Origin: Methylacidimicrobium sp. AP8
GTDB taxonomy: Bacteria > Verrucomicrobiota > Verrucomicrobiia > Methylacidiphilales > Methylacidiphilaceae
Assembly (NCBI RefSeq): GCF_903064525.1
Contig: NZ_LR797830.1
Coordinates: 1,612,001-1,676,000 of the forward strand
DNA: 64,000 nt
Direction: 5' to 3'
This document shows, one piece after another, positions 45,499-55,220 of this stretch. Position numbers and translations under genes: made by a program. The notes beneath the pieces are model-generated. The model ran no database searches. It was not told the origin of the DNA and saw only the letters and a program-made list of their open reading frames with translations. Positions within the stretch are counted from its first letter, which is position 1; each line of letters opens with the position of its first letter.

Positions 45499-46933
45499 AT
45501 CGTTGAACCCGTCCGCCAGCCACAGCTTCCTTCTGCGTCTTTCCTATCCGAACAGGATCGGGATGTTGGCGAAGGTCGTCCGCGCGCTGAGCGAAAACGG
45601 CGGCGATCTCGGCGCGATGGACATCGTCTCGGTCCATTCGGGCCAGATGATCCGGGAGATCGCGGTCAACGCGCGCAGTGCGGAGCATGCGAAGCGGCTG
45701 CAGGAAGAGGTCGCCAAGCTTCCCGAGGTGACCGTCCTGGCCGTCTCCGACCGGGTCTTCCAGCTGCATCAGGGCGGCAAGATCCAAGTCGAGAACAAGG
45801 TTCCCCTGAGCAACCGCGACACCTTGTCGATGGCCTATACGCCCGGCGTCGCGCGCGTCTGCGAGGCGATCGCCGCTCGGCCCGAGCTCGTCTACGAGCT
45901 CACCATCAAGAGCAACTCGGTGGCGGTGGTGAGCGATGGATCGGCGGTCCTCGGCCTCGGAGACATCGGTCCGGCGGCGGCCATGCCGGTCATGGAAGGG
46001 AAAGCGATGCTCTTCCGCGAATTCGGCCGCATCCACGCCTATCCCATCTGCCTGGCCGCGCGCGGGATCGACGAGATCGTCGACACCGTCGCCCGGATCG
46101 CCGTCGGCTTCGGCGGGATCAACCTGGAGGATATCTCCGCACCCCGTTGCTTCGACATCGAGCAGAAGCTCCAGGATCGGCTGGATATTCCCGTCTTCCA
46201 CGACGATCAGCACGGGACCGCCATCGTCGTGCTGGCCGCCCTGATCAACAGCGCCCGCCTGCTGGGGCGCGATCTGCAATCCCAGCGCTATGTCATCCTG
46301 GGAGCGGGAGCGGCCGGTGTGGCCGTCGCGAAGATGCTCCTAAAGGTCGGCTGTCGGCGGATCATCGTCTGCGACCGGCGCGGGATCATCCATCCCGCCC
46401 GCTCGGATCTGACCCCGATCAAGGCATGGCTAGCCGGCCACACCAACCCGGACGCCGTATCCGGAACGGTGGGCGATGCGATGAAAGGCGCGGACGTGTT
46501 CATCGGGGTCTCTTCGGGCGGGCGCATTTCCGCCGAAGATGTGCAAGGAATGGCCGAGCCGCGGACCGTCTTTGCGCTGGCCAATCCCACGCCCGAGCTC
46601 ATGCCGGAGGAAGCAGCGCAGTACGCGTACATCGTGGCCACGGGGCGCAGCGACTATCCCAACCAGATCAACAACGTTCTGGCCTTCCCCGGGATTTTCC
46701 AGGGCGCTCTTTCCGTGCGGGCCTCCCGGATCACCGAAGGAATGAAGCTGGCGGCGGCCGAAGCGATCGCCTCCTGCATCCCGCCATCGGAAGCTGCACC
46801 CGAGTATATCATCCCCAGCGTGTTCAATCGGGAAGTCGCGGGCCGCGTGGCGAGCGCGGTTGCGCTGGCGGCGGAGAAGGACAGGGTCGCTCGGATGGAG
46901 AGAGACCGGATTGAACCGACCCCCCTTCCGTAA
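45488..46933 (+). CDS. NAD(P)-dependent malic enzyme with N-terminal ACT domain
   Basis: Oxidative decarboxylation of malate to pyruvate and CO2; 481 aa. Residues about 10-90 form an ACT domain (LLRLSYPNRIGMLAKVVRAL) that usually binds an amino-acid or other small effector. The malic enzyme part follows: LSMAYTPGVARVCEAIA, VLGLGDIGPAAAMPVMEGK, VFHDDQHGTAIVVLAAL, then the Rossmann motif VILGAGAAGVAVAKML. It lacks the phosphotransacetylase-like domain seen in long MaeB forms. The choice of NAD or NADP is not clear from sequence. Start at 45488 follows GGAGA with somewhat long spacing. Confidence 0.95.
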   Translation: MAPESLNPSASHSFLLRLSYPNRIGMLAKVVRALSENGGDLGAMDIVSVHSGQMIREIAVNARSAEHAKRLQEEVAKLPEVTVLAVSDRVFQLHQGGKIQVENKVPLSNRDTLSMAYTPGVARVCEAIAARPELVYELTIKSNSVAVVSDGSAVLGLGDIGPAAAMPVMEGKAMLFREFGRIHAYPICLAARGIDEIVDTVARIAVGFGGINLEDISAPRCFDIEQKLQDRLDIPVFHDDQHGTAIVVLAALINSARLLGRDLQSQRYVILGAGAAGVAVAKMLLKVGCRRIIVCDRRGIIHPARSDLTPIKAWLAGHTNPDAVSGTVGDAMKGADVFIGVSSGGRISAEDVQGMAEPRTVFALANPTPELMPEEAAQYAYIVATGRSDYPNQINNVLAFPGIFQGALSVRASRITEGMKLAAAEAIASCIPPSEAAPEYIIPSVFNREVAGRVASAVALAAEKDRVARMERDRIEPTPLP

Positions 46934-46976
46934 AAAAGGCTGGACGATCCTGCAGCCCTTCCTGCCATGCCCGCCG

Positions 46977-47729
46977 ATGCCGGCGCGACCACCGGCTCCC
47001 CGGCTCCTTCTGGTCGTCCTCCTCTTGACGGGTCTCTTGCCCGCTTCCGCGTCGGCGGACGCGCCGCCGGTACAGCTCGTCAGCGCCCGGCGCTACTATA
47101 CCCTCTTTCTCTCGACCCCGAGCCGTCCGGGCGAGGCTGTCCATCCCCGGATCCGCTATCAAGGGGTCTGGGACTGCGTCAATTGGGGGGCGGACGAGGA
47201 GATCTCCCTCTTTCAGCAGGAGCCGGCCCACCTCCCTTACCTCGAATTCCGGGCGAAAGCCAACGGAGTCCCCATCCCGGTCGAGAAGCGGGAGGGCCGC
47301 TACTGGGTCCCTCTCCATTTCTCCAGCGGACAGAGGGTCCGAGTGGAAATCGAATCGCTGCAGCAGGTGCTCCCGGTCGATCCAAGCCGGAAGATCGATT
47401 CGTTCGAGGATCTAATCCAACCCACCGGTTGGAGGCCGCCGGTCGTCAACTACTGGATTGTCGTCGACCTCGGCCGTCTCTTCGGCGCCTTCCTCGCGCA
47501 CGAGGGAAAAAGCCCGGCGTTCGGCCTCTCCCCCTCGCAAACCGGGCCGGGTGCTCCTCCCCCGGACGCCTTCCCGCAATTTCTCGCCAACAAGGTTCTC
47601 CAAGTAGCCCCGGGCGGATACCGGATCGAGGGCAGCAAGATCTGGTGGTATTATCACAACCTGGGAGACCCGGCCTCCTCGCCCGCGCTCGGCACCCTCC
47701 GCGTGGTCTGGCAGGCTTGGTATCGCTGA
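46977..47729 (+). CDS. Secreted protein of unknown family, paralogue B
   Basis: Unknown function; 250 aa with a clear signal peptide (LLLVVLLLTGLLPASASA). It is a paralogue of the protein at 11726-12469: shared blocks are VQLVSAR-x-YYTL, PYLE-x-R, a VLP-x-DP-x-RKID core, GWRPP followed by YWIVVDLG, FPQFLAN, GYR-x2-GS-x-IWW and a C-terminal AWYR. Conservation is strongest around the tryptophan/tyrosine-rich core. Spacing from the malic enzyme gene is 43 bases. Its 3' end overlaps addA on the other strand by 76 bases; because its C-terminus matches paralogue A exactly at AWYR, this end is certain. Confidence 0.87.
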   Translation: MPARPPAPRLLLVVLLLTGLLPASASADAPPVQLVSARRYYTLFLSTPSRPGEAVHPRIRYQGVWDCVNWGADEEISLFQQEPAHLPYLEFRAKANGVPIPVEKREGRYWVPLHFSSGQRVRVEIESLQQVLPVDPSRKIDSFEDLIQPTGWRPPVVNYWIVVDLGRLFGAFLAHEGKSPAFGLSPSQTGPGAPPPDAFPQFLANKVLQVAPGGYRIEGSKIWWYYHNLGDPASSPALGTLRVVWQAWYR

Positions 47730-50700
47730 GCGGCAGGAATGGGGCCTTCACTTTCGCGCGCCGGTTCGGGCTGGACCTCAAGGAGACGCCGCGATACCAC
47801 CCAGACCAAGAACGCGCGCACCCGGTCGACGGGAAGCGAGATCATCTGGGCGAGCGCCGTCCGGTAGAGCCCGATCTGCTCCCGGTAGCGGGCTAGGAGC
47901 CGTCCTTCGCCGCATTCGGCCCCCTCCCCATCCGTCTTGAACTCGTAAAGGGTCGCGCCGGCGGGCGATCCGTCGGAGCCAGGGAAGAGATGCACCCGGT
48001 CGAAGATTCCGCTGATCCAGCGGCCGGAGACGAGGGCCTCAAACGGCCTCTCCCGCCAGACGATCGTTCCCGCCGGCGGAAGAAAAACGGCCCGGCACTC
48101 CTCGCTTTCGATGCAGGAGAGCACGGCCAGAGCCGCCTGCTTGGCCGGACCGTCGGGTGCGGCGCGGGCCTCCCGGCGGAGCGCTTCGCGCGTCGGCTCA
48201 TCCCCCCTCTCCACCCCCGCGAGCCGCTCGTGGACACGACTGCCCCACTCCCGGGCCGCCGCGCGGGCAGCAATCCAGGCGCCCGCCGCCGTCTCCTCCT
48301 CGGATCGCGACGGCGCCACCGGAGTTAGGCGAACGGAGCGCGGCGGGAAGAGCAACGGTCCGACACGTCCGGGTTCCTCTTCCCGGGAGATGCGCTCGCC
48401 CCGCTCCGGGTCGCTCCGGACGCCACGCTCAAACCGGATTTCGACATTGCTCTCGCCCCAGAGCGGGCGGACCTCTCCGCCCCGGAGAGTCCGGCGCAGC
48501 AGATCGCGGAGGGTGGGAGCGCCCGGCTCCGCGCCCTCCGGGGATCTCCGCCGCCCGGCCCGCGGAGCCTCCGCGAGGACGTAAAGCTCCCGTCGGGCCC
48601 GGGTCAAGGCGACGTAAAGCACGCAGAGGCGCTCGAAGAGCTCCTTTTCGCGGGCCTTCGCCCACGCCGCCGCCAGCGCGGGAATCTTGGCGACCACGGC
48701 TTTTCCCGGGGAGAGAAGTCGTCCGGCCACCCCACCAGCGCTCTCTACCTCCAGCAGGTCTGCCCGCACCGAGAGGGAACGCTCGAGCTCTGTGACCACC
48801 ACGACATCGAAGCCGAGGCCTTTTGCCTTATGGACCGTCATGACTTGAACGGACCCCGTCGTCTCGGAAAGCCGCACGGGCTGCTCCCGCCAGAAACGCA
48901 GAAACCGTTCCACGTCCCGGGAACCGGTCCGGTCGAACCGGCACGCCATCTCCCGCAGCAGGCCCGCCCTCTGCTGCCCAAATTCGTCGAGCTTCCCGGG
49001 CAGGCGTCCCAAGATTTCCGCGACCACACCGGAAAACCCCTTTTCGTGGAGCAGCCGCCATCCGGTTTCCTCCCATTCCCGGCGGAACCGATCCCCAAGA
49101 GGAGAAGCGTCCAACCACCCTTTGGCCAGCGTGTCCGCCGGGTGCGCCAGGCTCTGCAGGGCGGCGGCCACCAGCCGCCCGAGCTGGTTGTCCGCGCCGG
49201 GAAAGACCTCGCCTTCGAGGAAGATCGATCCCACCTTCTCCCTCCGTAAGCGATCCGCCAAGCGGCGCGCCCAGCTGTTGGTTTGGACCAGAACCGCGCA
49301 GGAAAGGCGTCGCTCGGCGGGCCGGATGACTTCGCGGACCAGGCGGGCCAGCACCCCATCGACGGCCGAGGCGGAAGCTTCTTCGCCCTCTTCGGCCTCT
49401 CCCTCCGGCACCGTGCCGGTCGCCGCGGATGCCTCCAAGCCCGTCCCCACCTCAAGATAGCAGCTGTATCCGCCGGCTCCTTCCAAAGCCGAGGAGTGCC
49501 GGTCCCACCCCTCCGCCCAGGAAGCTCCCGCCTTCCCGTAGAGCTCCTCGAGGGCCGCCTTGTCGCCGAAAACCGTATTGACCAGCTCGATCACGGCGGG
49601 CCGCGAACGATAGGAAACGGCCAGCCGCTCGACCTCGATGCCGCCGGCATACCGGGAAGCGATTTCCTCGAGGAGCAACCGGTCTCCTCCCCGCCATCCA
49701 TAGATCGACTGCTTCCCGTCTCCGACGCAAAAAAAGGTCTTCGTTCCCTCCGTCGACTGAATCGCTTCTTCGACCAGGAGCTGCAGGGCCTGCCACTGCG
49801 CGCGGCTCGTATCCTGGAACTCGTCGAAGAGCCAATGATCCCACTGGGAGTCGAGCCGATAGGCGACCCGCAACCAATCGTCCCTATCCATGCCTCCACC
49901 CCTCGCCCCGAGCTGCCGAAGGAGCCTCGGCGCATCGTCGAACGCGATCCGTCCTTGCCGGCGGAGGGCATGCCGGTAACGGGCCTGAAAGTCCGCCAAG
50001 AGCGAGAGGAGCCCGCGCGTCCGCCGGCAGGCGGCTTCGATGCCGTTCCGGAGCCAGAACCGGACCAGCCGGCCGAAAAGCAGGGCTGCCTCCGGGTCCG
50101 GGACGATCTTCTTGCGTTGCCAGTAAAACGCCCCGCAGCAGCCGGAGGCCGGATCGTAGCTCTCCACGATATTCCGGATCACCCGATCTTCCGGGCCATA
50201 CCCCCGGTACGCCAAAAGAAGAGGGCGGAGCTTCTCCCACGCCTCGGCCCTTGCCGGCTCCAGAATCCGGAGCTTGCGGCCGATCTCCTCCCAAAGTTCC
50301 CCACCGTCCTCCTCCGGCGGTCCGGGATCGAGCGACCGGCAGAGCGCCTCCCCCCCCCAGCGCTCCCGCTCGGGCTCGTCCGCGAAGGCGTCCCCGAAAC
50401 GGGCGATCCATCGATCGGCGGCGCTCCGGATGCTTTTCCCATCGTCTCCCCAGCGCAGCCGTCGCATCGCCTCCGCCAGCCTCTCTCCGGCCGATCCGTT
50501 CTCCGCGAACATCCGGGAGAGGAGCCAGCGGCGCAGCTCCCGCGCCTCGAACTCGTCCATCACCTCGAAATCTTCAGGAAGCCCGAGCTCCATCGAGCAG
50601 ACACGGACAATCCGCTGGAAGAGGCTGTCGATCGTCCGCAGATGGAGCCGCGGCAGATCGGCCAGAAAGACCTGGAGGGAGGCGAGCGCGCTTCGCGCGC

Positions 50701-50941
50701 GGCCGCCGCCGTCCGCGGCCCCGCGCTCGGCATCGGCTTCCGCCTGCTCGATGAGCTTGCGCAGAACCCGATCGAGGATCTCCGCCGCGGCCTTCCGCGT
50801 AAAGGTCACCGCGACGATCCGATGAGGATCGACCCCGGAGCGGAGCAGATCGACAATCCGCTTCGCCAGGGCTTCGGTCTTGCCGGTGCCGGCCGAGGCC
50901 CGGATCAGGCAGCAGCGCGCGATCGGAAGCCCTCGCCGCAT
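47654..50941 (-). CDS. addA: AddA-like UvrD/Rep-family helicase-nuclease
   Basis: Large subunit of an AddAB-type double-strand-break repair complex, 1095 aa. The start at 50941 lies behind AGGAAGGGGGG and puts Walker A (IRASAGTGKTEALA) near the N-terminus. Further helicase motifs: TFTRKAAAEILDRV, HLRTIDSLF, WLFDEFQDTSRAQW (II), CVGDGKQSIYGWRGGD (III), SYRSRPAVIELVN (IV), MTVHKAKGLGFDVVVV (V) and LYVALTRARRELYVL (VI). The C-terminal RecB-type nuclease has SRVHERL, GIFDRVH and LYEFKTDGEG, with Asp, Glu and Lys. The last 20 or so residues lie in the overlap with paralogue B and look like read-through tail. It follows addB by 11 bases. Confidence 0.93.
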   Translation of the reverse strand: MRRGLPIARCCLIRASAGTGKTEALAKRIVDLLRSGVDPHRIVAVTFTRKAAAEILDRVLRKLIEQAEADAERGAADGGGRARSALASLQVFLADLPRLHLRTIDSLFQRIVRVCSMELGLPEDFEVMDEFEARELRRWLLSRMFAENGSAGERLAEAMRRLRWGDDGKSIRSAADRWIARFGDAFADEPERERWGGEALCRSLDPGPPEEDGGELWEEIGRKLRILEPARAEAWEKLRPLLLAYRGYGPEDRVIRNIVESYDPASGCCGAFYWQRKKIVPDPEAALLFGRLVRFWLRNGIEAACRRTRGLLSLLADFQARYRHALRRQGRIAFDDAPRLLRQLGARGGGMDRDDWLRVAYRLDSQWDHWLFDEFQDTSRAQWQALQLLVEEAIQSTEGTKTFFCVGDGKQSIYGWRGGDRLLLEEIASRYAGGIEVERLAVSYRSRPAVIELVNTVFGDKAALEELYGKAGASWAEGWDRHSSALEGAGGYSCYLEVGTGLEASAATGTVPEGEAEEGEEASASAVDGVLARLVREVIRPAERRLSCAVLVQTNSWARRLADRLRREKVGSIFLEGEVFPGADNQLGRLVAAALQSLAHPADTLAKGWLDASPLGDRFRREWEETGWRLLHEKGFSGVVAEILGRLPGKLDEFGQQRAGLLREMACRFDRTGSRDVERFLRFWREQPVRLSETTGSVQVMTVHKAKGLGFDVVVVTELERSLSVRADLLEVESAGGVAGRLLSPGKAVVAKIPALAAAWAKAREKELFERLCVLYVALTRARRELYVLAEAPRAGRRRSPEGAEPGAPTLRDLLRRTLRGGEVRPLWGESNVEIRFERGVRSDPERGERISREEEPGRVGPLLFPPRSVRLTPVAPSRSEEETAAGAWIAARAAAREWGSRVHERLAGVERGDEPTREALRREARAAPDGPAKQAALAVLSCIESEECRAVFLPPAGTIVWRERPFEALVSGRWISGIFDRVHLFPGSDGSPAGATLYEFKTDGEGAECGEGRLLARYREQIGLYRTALAQMISLPVDRVRAFLVWVVSRRLLEVQPEPARESEGPIPAAQRYQACQTTRRVPSAGEEAGSPRL

Positions 50942-50952
50942 ACCCCCCCTTC

Positions 50953-53694
50953 CTAGCCGACGGCGGAGACAGGGGATACGATTTCCCCCGGGCGGCCGTC
51001 GAACCAGCTCCGCCATGGTTCCCTCCGCCAAACGATCGATTCCGAAGGAGGCCAAAAGCGCCCTTCCTCCACGGCGCGTAAAACGCGGCCCGCGCACGAT
51101 TCCGCTTCGGTTTCGAGCGTGGGGCTCCACTCCTTCCACTCGAGAATCCCCGCCTGCGCCCGCTCGCGCGGAAGCGCGAAGTAGGCGACCTCGACGGCGG
51201 AGCACGCGGGATGGCGGCGGCGCCAAGCCGCGGCATAGAGGGGCAGCTGCAGATCCCGCCACCGCAGTCGCTTGCCTTTCCACTCGAAGACGGCCTCCTC
51301 GGGTCCGGTGCTCTCGGAAGCCGGACACAGATGGGCCGACCTCGGGCTCCGCGCACGCTCGGCGCTCTTGAAGTCCAGGAGGCGCACCCTTCCGTCCGGA
51401 TCCCGATCCACCCGGTCGATCCTGCCGACGATCTCCCAGGCTCCGATCGAAAACGACACCGGCTCCTCCACCGAGACGGTCGTCCACCCCCGCCGCACTT
51501 CTTCGGCCTGCGCGCGGGCGAATCCCGCCAGCCGGCCCTCGAGCGCTGCGGCCTGAAACATGATCGCGGGGGGGATCCCGTCCGGAAAACGCCGGTGCAG
51601 CCGCCGGGAGAGCAGATCCCGCAGGCAGTCCTCCATCTCCTCCCTCCGATCGCACCCCTTCATCGCCTCCTCCCGTCCGAAATCGGCCAAGACCTCATGC
51701 AGCAGGCCGCCGAACTCCCGGTCATTGAGCTCTTCGGGCGGCTCCTCCACGAATTCCCAACGGCGAACGTGGCGGAGGAAGAAGAAAAACGGGCAGGCCA
51801 GATAATCCCGCAAGCCCGTGATCGAAAGCTTCCTCTCTCCTGCCCACACGAGGGGACCGATCCGCAGCAGAAAGGAGTCGGTCGCCGCCGGCTGCCGGCG
51901 CGGCGGAGGCTGCTGCCCGTCCAGGACCCGCCGGACGCGCCCGGGCAGCTCTTCCGGTGGGCATCGAAACAGGAGCCGCGAAGGGAAGAGAGGCTCCCCT
52001 TCCCGGGTGAAGCGGCACGCCAGCAGATCGACCCTCCCGCGCCCTCTCCGTTGCGCCAGAACCGCCTCGAAGAGATAGGCGTCCCTGGCCTCCCGCTCCG
52101 CGTTGGTCCGCAAGCCGAGCCGCTCGCGCAGGGCGGGCGGGAGCAGAAAGTGATGCGTGACGGATTCGGGAACCGAGCCCTCTTGAAATCCGGCCAGCAC
52201 GAGGTGGGGCGCATCATCCCAGAGGAGCTCAAGCCAGCCGCGGAGCTCGACCGCTTTTTCCGGGCGCTCTTCGGGAAGAGAGAGCCCGGAGAGGCGATCG
52301 ATCAGAAGAGCGAGCACCTCCGCGGCCCCCAAGGGGCGTTCCACGGAGGGCGCAAGCGCCTCTATCTCCTGCAGAGCGGCCGCCAGCTCCTCGGCAAGGA
52401 TATCGTCGCCCTCGCCGCAGCGCTCCCCACCGAAGACCTCCGAAAAGGGCTTCCGGAGGGCGGCCAGCGGCTCGGCTCCCGCCGCGGAAAGAAAGCGTTG
52501 CGCCCGCTCGACGCAAGGCTTCAGAACTTCTTCCCGCGCCGCCGCCCGGAAATCCTTCCCCGGGCTGCGCGCGGCGGCCCGGTCGAAGGCCTCCAGCAGG
52601 GCGCGCACGCTCTCTCCCGGCCCCACACCCAGCCAGCCCGCCGCCGGGTGGCAGAGGAGCCGGCGGAAGGCCGCGAGGCTCCCCTCCTCCAGAAGCTCCC
52701 GGATATCGGCAAGCAGCGGCAGCCAGCTCGACTCCCGCCCGGGAACGCCGCCGGGATCGAAGGCCGGGATCTTCCTCTCCGCCAAGGCGAGCCGCAAATA
52801 GGGGAGCAGGCGGGATGCGCAGACCCCGATCGTGACCGCCTCCCGAATCCGGTTCGCCTCCACCAGAAGCGCGGCCCTAAGGGCGACCTGCCCCTCCTCG
52901 GCTTCGATCCGCGTCGTGGCCGGAAAGGGCAGGCGCCTGCTCTGCCAAAAGGCCGGTTGGGGCCTGCCCCACTCGTCGAAGCCGTCGGCGATCGTTTCCG
53001 GAGCGTGGATCCATACCGAGCAGGCCCGATCGGGCAGAACCGCTTGCAGCAACCGCAGCGCCAGCGGATGGGGATCGGGGCAGCCCACGAGGGCCACCGA
53101 ATCCTCCGCGAAGCGCCAGACACCTTTCTCCAGAGCTTCCAAACGGCCTTCGGTGGGGTCTCGCAATCCCGAACGGCGCAAGATCGCCCGGTATCGCTCT
53201 TCCCATCGGGCCAGTCGGACCCAAAGATCCGGCTCGAGATCTCCGGCCGCCTCCCGAGCGGTGGAAAACGTCAAGCCCCCTTCGGCGAGGAGATCCTGTG
53301 CCTCGCAGAGGCTCCGGCCCACGCCGAGAGCCCAGGCAAAATCCCGCCGTCCGGGGTCGCAGGGAAAAGGAGAGCCCTCTTCCGGCCCTGGCTCCGAGAG
53401 GACGACCTCCGTCCAGGCCCGGATCCGAGCCGTCCGGCCTGCCCACTTTTCGGAAGGCCCCCGCACCCAACCAAAAAGCTCCATAGGCGTGACGACCCGG
53501 GGAGCCAGAAGGCCTGCCGGCCTGCGCAGGCAGAGCGATCCCCGCAGCATCCTTCCCGACTCGCGCGTCGGGACGATTACAAGCCAGCGGGAGAGATCAG
53601 CCCAAGGGCCCGGTCCGCATCGCGCCAGGAGCCGGTCCGCCGCCTCCTCGACCAGAGGGCGATCCCACCCGAGGAATACCCGTTCCGGGCGCAT
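50953..53694 (-). CDS. addB: AddB-like helicase-nuclease subunit (PD-(D/E)XK)
   Basis: Partner subunit of AddA, 913 aa. It begins near residue 1 with a degenerate helicase-like region (WLVIVPTRESGRMLRGSL, then PRVVTPMELFGWV) and ends with a PD-(D/E)XK nuclease: SITGLRDYLACPFFFFLRHV, GGLLHEVLADFG, IVGRIDRVDRD, VRLLDFKSAE and LQLPLYAAAWR. This arrangement matches AddB/RexB-like proteins. No iron-sulphur cysteine set was evident around the nuclease. The start at 53694 is the first reasonable ATG; the ribosome site is weak. It is divergent from the dksA-like gene with 206 bases between. Confidence 0.88.
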   Translation of the reverse strand: MRPERVFLGWDRPLVEEAADRLLARCGPGPWADLSRWLVIVPTRESGRMLRGSLCLRRPAGLLAPRVVTPMELFGWVRGPSEKWAGRTARIRAWTEVVLSEPGPEEGSPFPCDPGRRDFAWALGVGRSLCEAQDLLAEGGLTFSTAREAAGDLEPDLWVRLARWEERYRAILRRSGLRDPTEGRLEALEKGVWRFAEDSVALVGCPDPHPLALRLLQAVLPDRACSVWIHAPETIADGFDEWGRPQPAFWQSRRLPFPATTRIEAEEGQVALRAALLVEANRIREAVTIGVCASRLLPYLRLALAERKIPAFDPGGVPGRESSWLPLLADIRELLEEGSLAAFRRLLCHPAAGWLGVGPGESVRALLEAFDRAAARSPGKDFRAAAREEVLKPCVERAQRFLSAAGAEPLAALRKPFSEVFGGERCGEGDDILAEELAAALQEIEALAPSVERPLGAAEVLALLIDRLSGLSLPEERPEKAVELRGWLELLWDDAPHLVLAGFQEGSVPESVTHHFLLPPALRERLGLRTNAEREARDAYLFEAVLAQRRGRGRVDLLACRFTREGEPLFPSRLLFRCPPEELPGRVRRVLDGQQPPPRRQPAATDSFLLRIGPLVWAGERKLSITGLRDYLACPFFFFLRHVRRWEFVEEPPEELNDREFGGLLHEVLADFGREEAMKGCDRREEMEDCLRDLLSRRLHRRFPDGIPPAIMFQAAALEGRLAGFARAQAEEVRRGWTTVSVEEPVSFSIGAWEIVGRIDRVDRDPDGRVRLLDFKSAERARSPRSAHLCPASESTGPEEAVFEWKGKRLRWRDLQLPLYAAAWRRRHPACSAVEVAYFALPRERAQAGILEWKEWSPTLETEAESCAGRVLRAVEEGRFWPPSESIVWRREPWRSWFDGRPGEIVSPVSAVG

Positions 53695-53900
53695 CCGATC
53701 AACATAATCCTTCGGCTTCTCCGTGCCCAGCCCCCCGATTGTCTCGAAGGCCCCGCCGGCGCGGCGTCCGGGAGGACCTTCGGGCGGAGATCCCGGCCGT
53801 TCCGGAGTGCCAGGTCCGAGGGGGAAAAGGTCACGACAAGCCGGAAACGGGGAAAAAGTCCTTGGCAAAGCCCCAGCACACTCGCATATTCTCCCGCATA

Positions 53901-54620
53901 ATGCCTGGCAAAAGCAGCAAGAAGACTTCGAAGCCGACGGAGAAAGACGTGGAGAAGGGCAAGGAATCGCCTGCGGCCGCTTCCTCCGTAAAAGGAACGC
54001 ACGCCAAAAAAAGGACTGCCAAGAAAGGCGGCCGCGCCGGGTTGTCCGGCGAGGTCTCCTCGGAAGAAGAGGCGGCGGCGACCGAACCTGGCGACGCCTC
54101 TTTCGAGGCGGAGTCCAAGCTCACCCTGGCCGATCTGCCGCCCAAACGCCGGCAGGCTTTCCTTGAAAAGCAGAAGCATCGGCTACTCGAGTTGCGCGAC
54201 GAAATTCTCGGGCAGATGCAGGGCATTGCCCAGGACTCCCTGCGCGTGCCCCCGGAAGGCGGCGAGGCGAGCGGCCTCGGCATGCACCAAGCCGATGCGG
54301 GAACCGAGGCGTACGACAAGGACTTCGCTCTGAGCTTGCTTTCCCAGGAGCAAGATGCTCTCTACGAGGTCGAGGAGGCCCTCAAGCGCATCGAGAACGG
54401 GACCTACGGGATCTGCCAAATGTGCGGGCGGCCGATCCCGTTGCAACGGCTAGAAGCGGTCCCACATGCGCGCTTCACCGTGGAATGCCAGCGACAGGTA
54501 GAGTTGCAGCGCCGTTTCGAGCGACGCTGGGAGTCGGTCCCGCAGTTCGCCGACCTGGCGGAAGCCAGGGGCGAAGAGGATGAGGATGCCTCCGAAGAGA
54601 GAGAGAGTCCTGCGGAATGA
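53901..54620 (+). CDS. DksA/TraR-type zinc-finger protein with lysine-rich N-terminus
   Basis: Protein of 239 aa. The first 75 residues are low-complexity and rich in Lys, Ser and Glu. A coiled-coil region follows (KRRQAFLEKQKHRLLELRDEI), with GMHQADAGTEAYDKDFALSLL and the DksA/TraR zinc-finger region ENGTYGICQMCGRPIPLQRL. Three of the four expected Cys are present (172, 175, 196); the third position is Thr193 in ARFTVEC. Family members bind RNA polymerase through the secondary channel and alter initiation. It stands 22 bases upstream of rpsR and probably shares its transcript, which fits a growth-control role. Confidence 0.9.
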   Translation: MPGKSSKKTSKPTEKDVEKGKESPAAASSVKGTHAKKRTAKKGGRAGLSGEVSSEEEAAATEPGDASFEAESKLTLADLPPKRRQAFLEKQKHRLLELRDEILGQMQGIAQDSLRVPPEGGEASGLGMHQADAGTEAYDKDFALSLLSQEQDALYEVEEALKRIENGTYGICQMCGRPIPLQRLEAVPHARFTVECQRQVELQRRFERRWESVPQFADLAEARGEEDEDASEERESPAE

Positions 54621-54642
54621 GGATCGGGCGTAAAGTGAGAAA

Positions 54643-54873
54643 ATGAAAAAACAGAAAAACAAGCGGACCGGCCGCCCCGCCGCTCGCGAGAGCCAGCGCA
54701 GGATCGATATCAACGTCGAAGCGATCGACTTTCGCAATACCGATTTGCTGCGCAAGTTTACCACGGAAAGCGGGCGCATTCTTCCTCGACGGATCACGGG
54801 TATGCCTGCCAAACTTCACAGAAGGTTAACGAGAGAAATTAAAAGAGCGCGCAACGTACTTCTCATGAAGTAA
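54643..54873 (+). CDS. rpsR: Ribosomal protein bS18
   Basis: Small-subunit ribosomal protein S18, 76 aa, normal length. Diagnostic stretches are [20 protein letters not shown], followed by [23 protein letters not shown]. It follows the dksA-like gene by 22 bases and precedes rpmB by 14. S18 is more often beside rpsF, ssb and rplI; that set is not seen here. Confidence 0.97.
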   Translation: MKKQKNKRTGRPAARESQRRIDINVEAIDFRNTDLLRKFTTESGRILPRRITGMPAKLHRRLTREIKRARNVLLMK

Positions 54874-54887
54874 CGGAGAGAAGTTCC

Positions 54888-55154
54888 ATGGCCCGTCGAT
54901 GTTGTATTTTAGGTCGGCGCCCGGCTCGCGGCCGGAGGATCCGGCGCAAAGGCAAGCCGAAGAAAGAAGGGGGGATTGGCACGCACGTGACGGCGAACAC
55001 GCCGCGGGTGTTTTTCCCCAACTTCCGGAGAAAGAAGCTATTTGTCCCGGAACTCGGCCGATGGGTTTCGTTGCGCCTTTCGGCCCGCGGACTCAAGACG
55101 CTGAGCAAGAAGGGATCGTATGCCACGCTCCGGGAAGCGGGCGTTTTGCGGTAA
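54888..55154 (+). CDS. rpmB: Ribosomal protein bL28
   Basis: Large-subunit ribosomal protein L28, 88 aa. The N-terminus MARRCCILGRRPARG has a cysteine pair and is followed by THVTANTPRVFFPNFRRKKL, typical of L28, and a C-terminal LSARGLKTLSKKGSYATL. It is immediately after rpsR and so in the same operon. The two N-terminal cysteines are present but the second zinc pair of C+ forms is not visible. Confidence 0.96.
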   Translation: MARRCCILGRRPARGRRIRRKGKPKKEGGIGTHVTANTPRVFFPNFRRKKLFVPELGRWVSLRLSARGLKTLSKKGSYATLREAGVLR

Positions 55155-55220
55155 CGATATGCGGAGGCAAGAGGTAAGCGTACAACGTGCTGAATAGTGA
55201 TAGTGAGGAGGAAAAAAAGT

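Noticed and set aside
45300-46279. Minus-strand frame opposite the malic enzyme
   Set aside because: It is a mirror frame of a conserved enzyme, without its own motifs.
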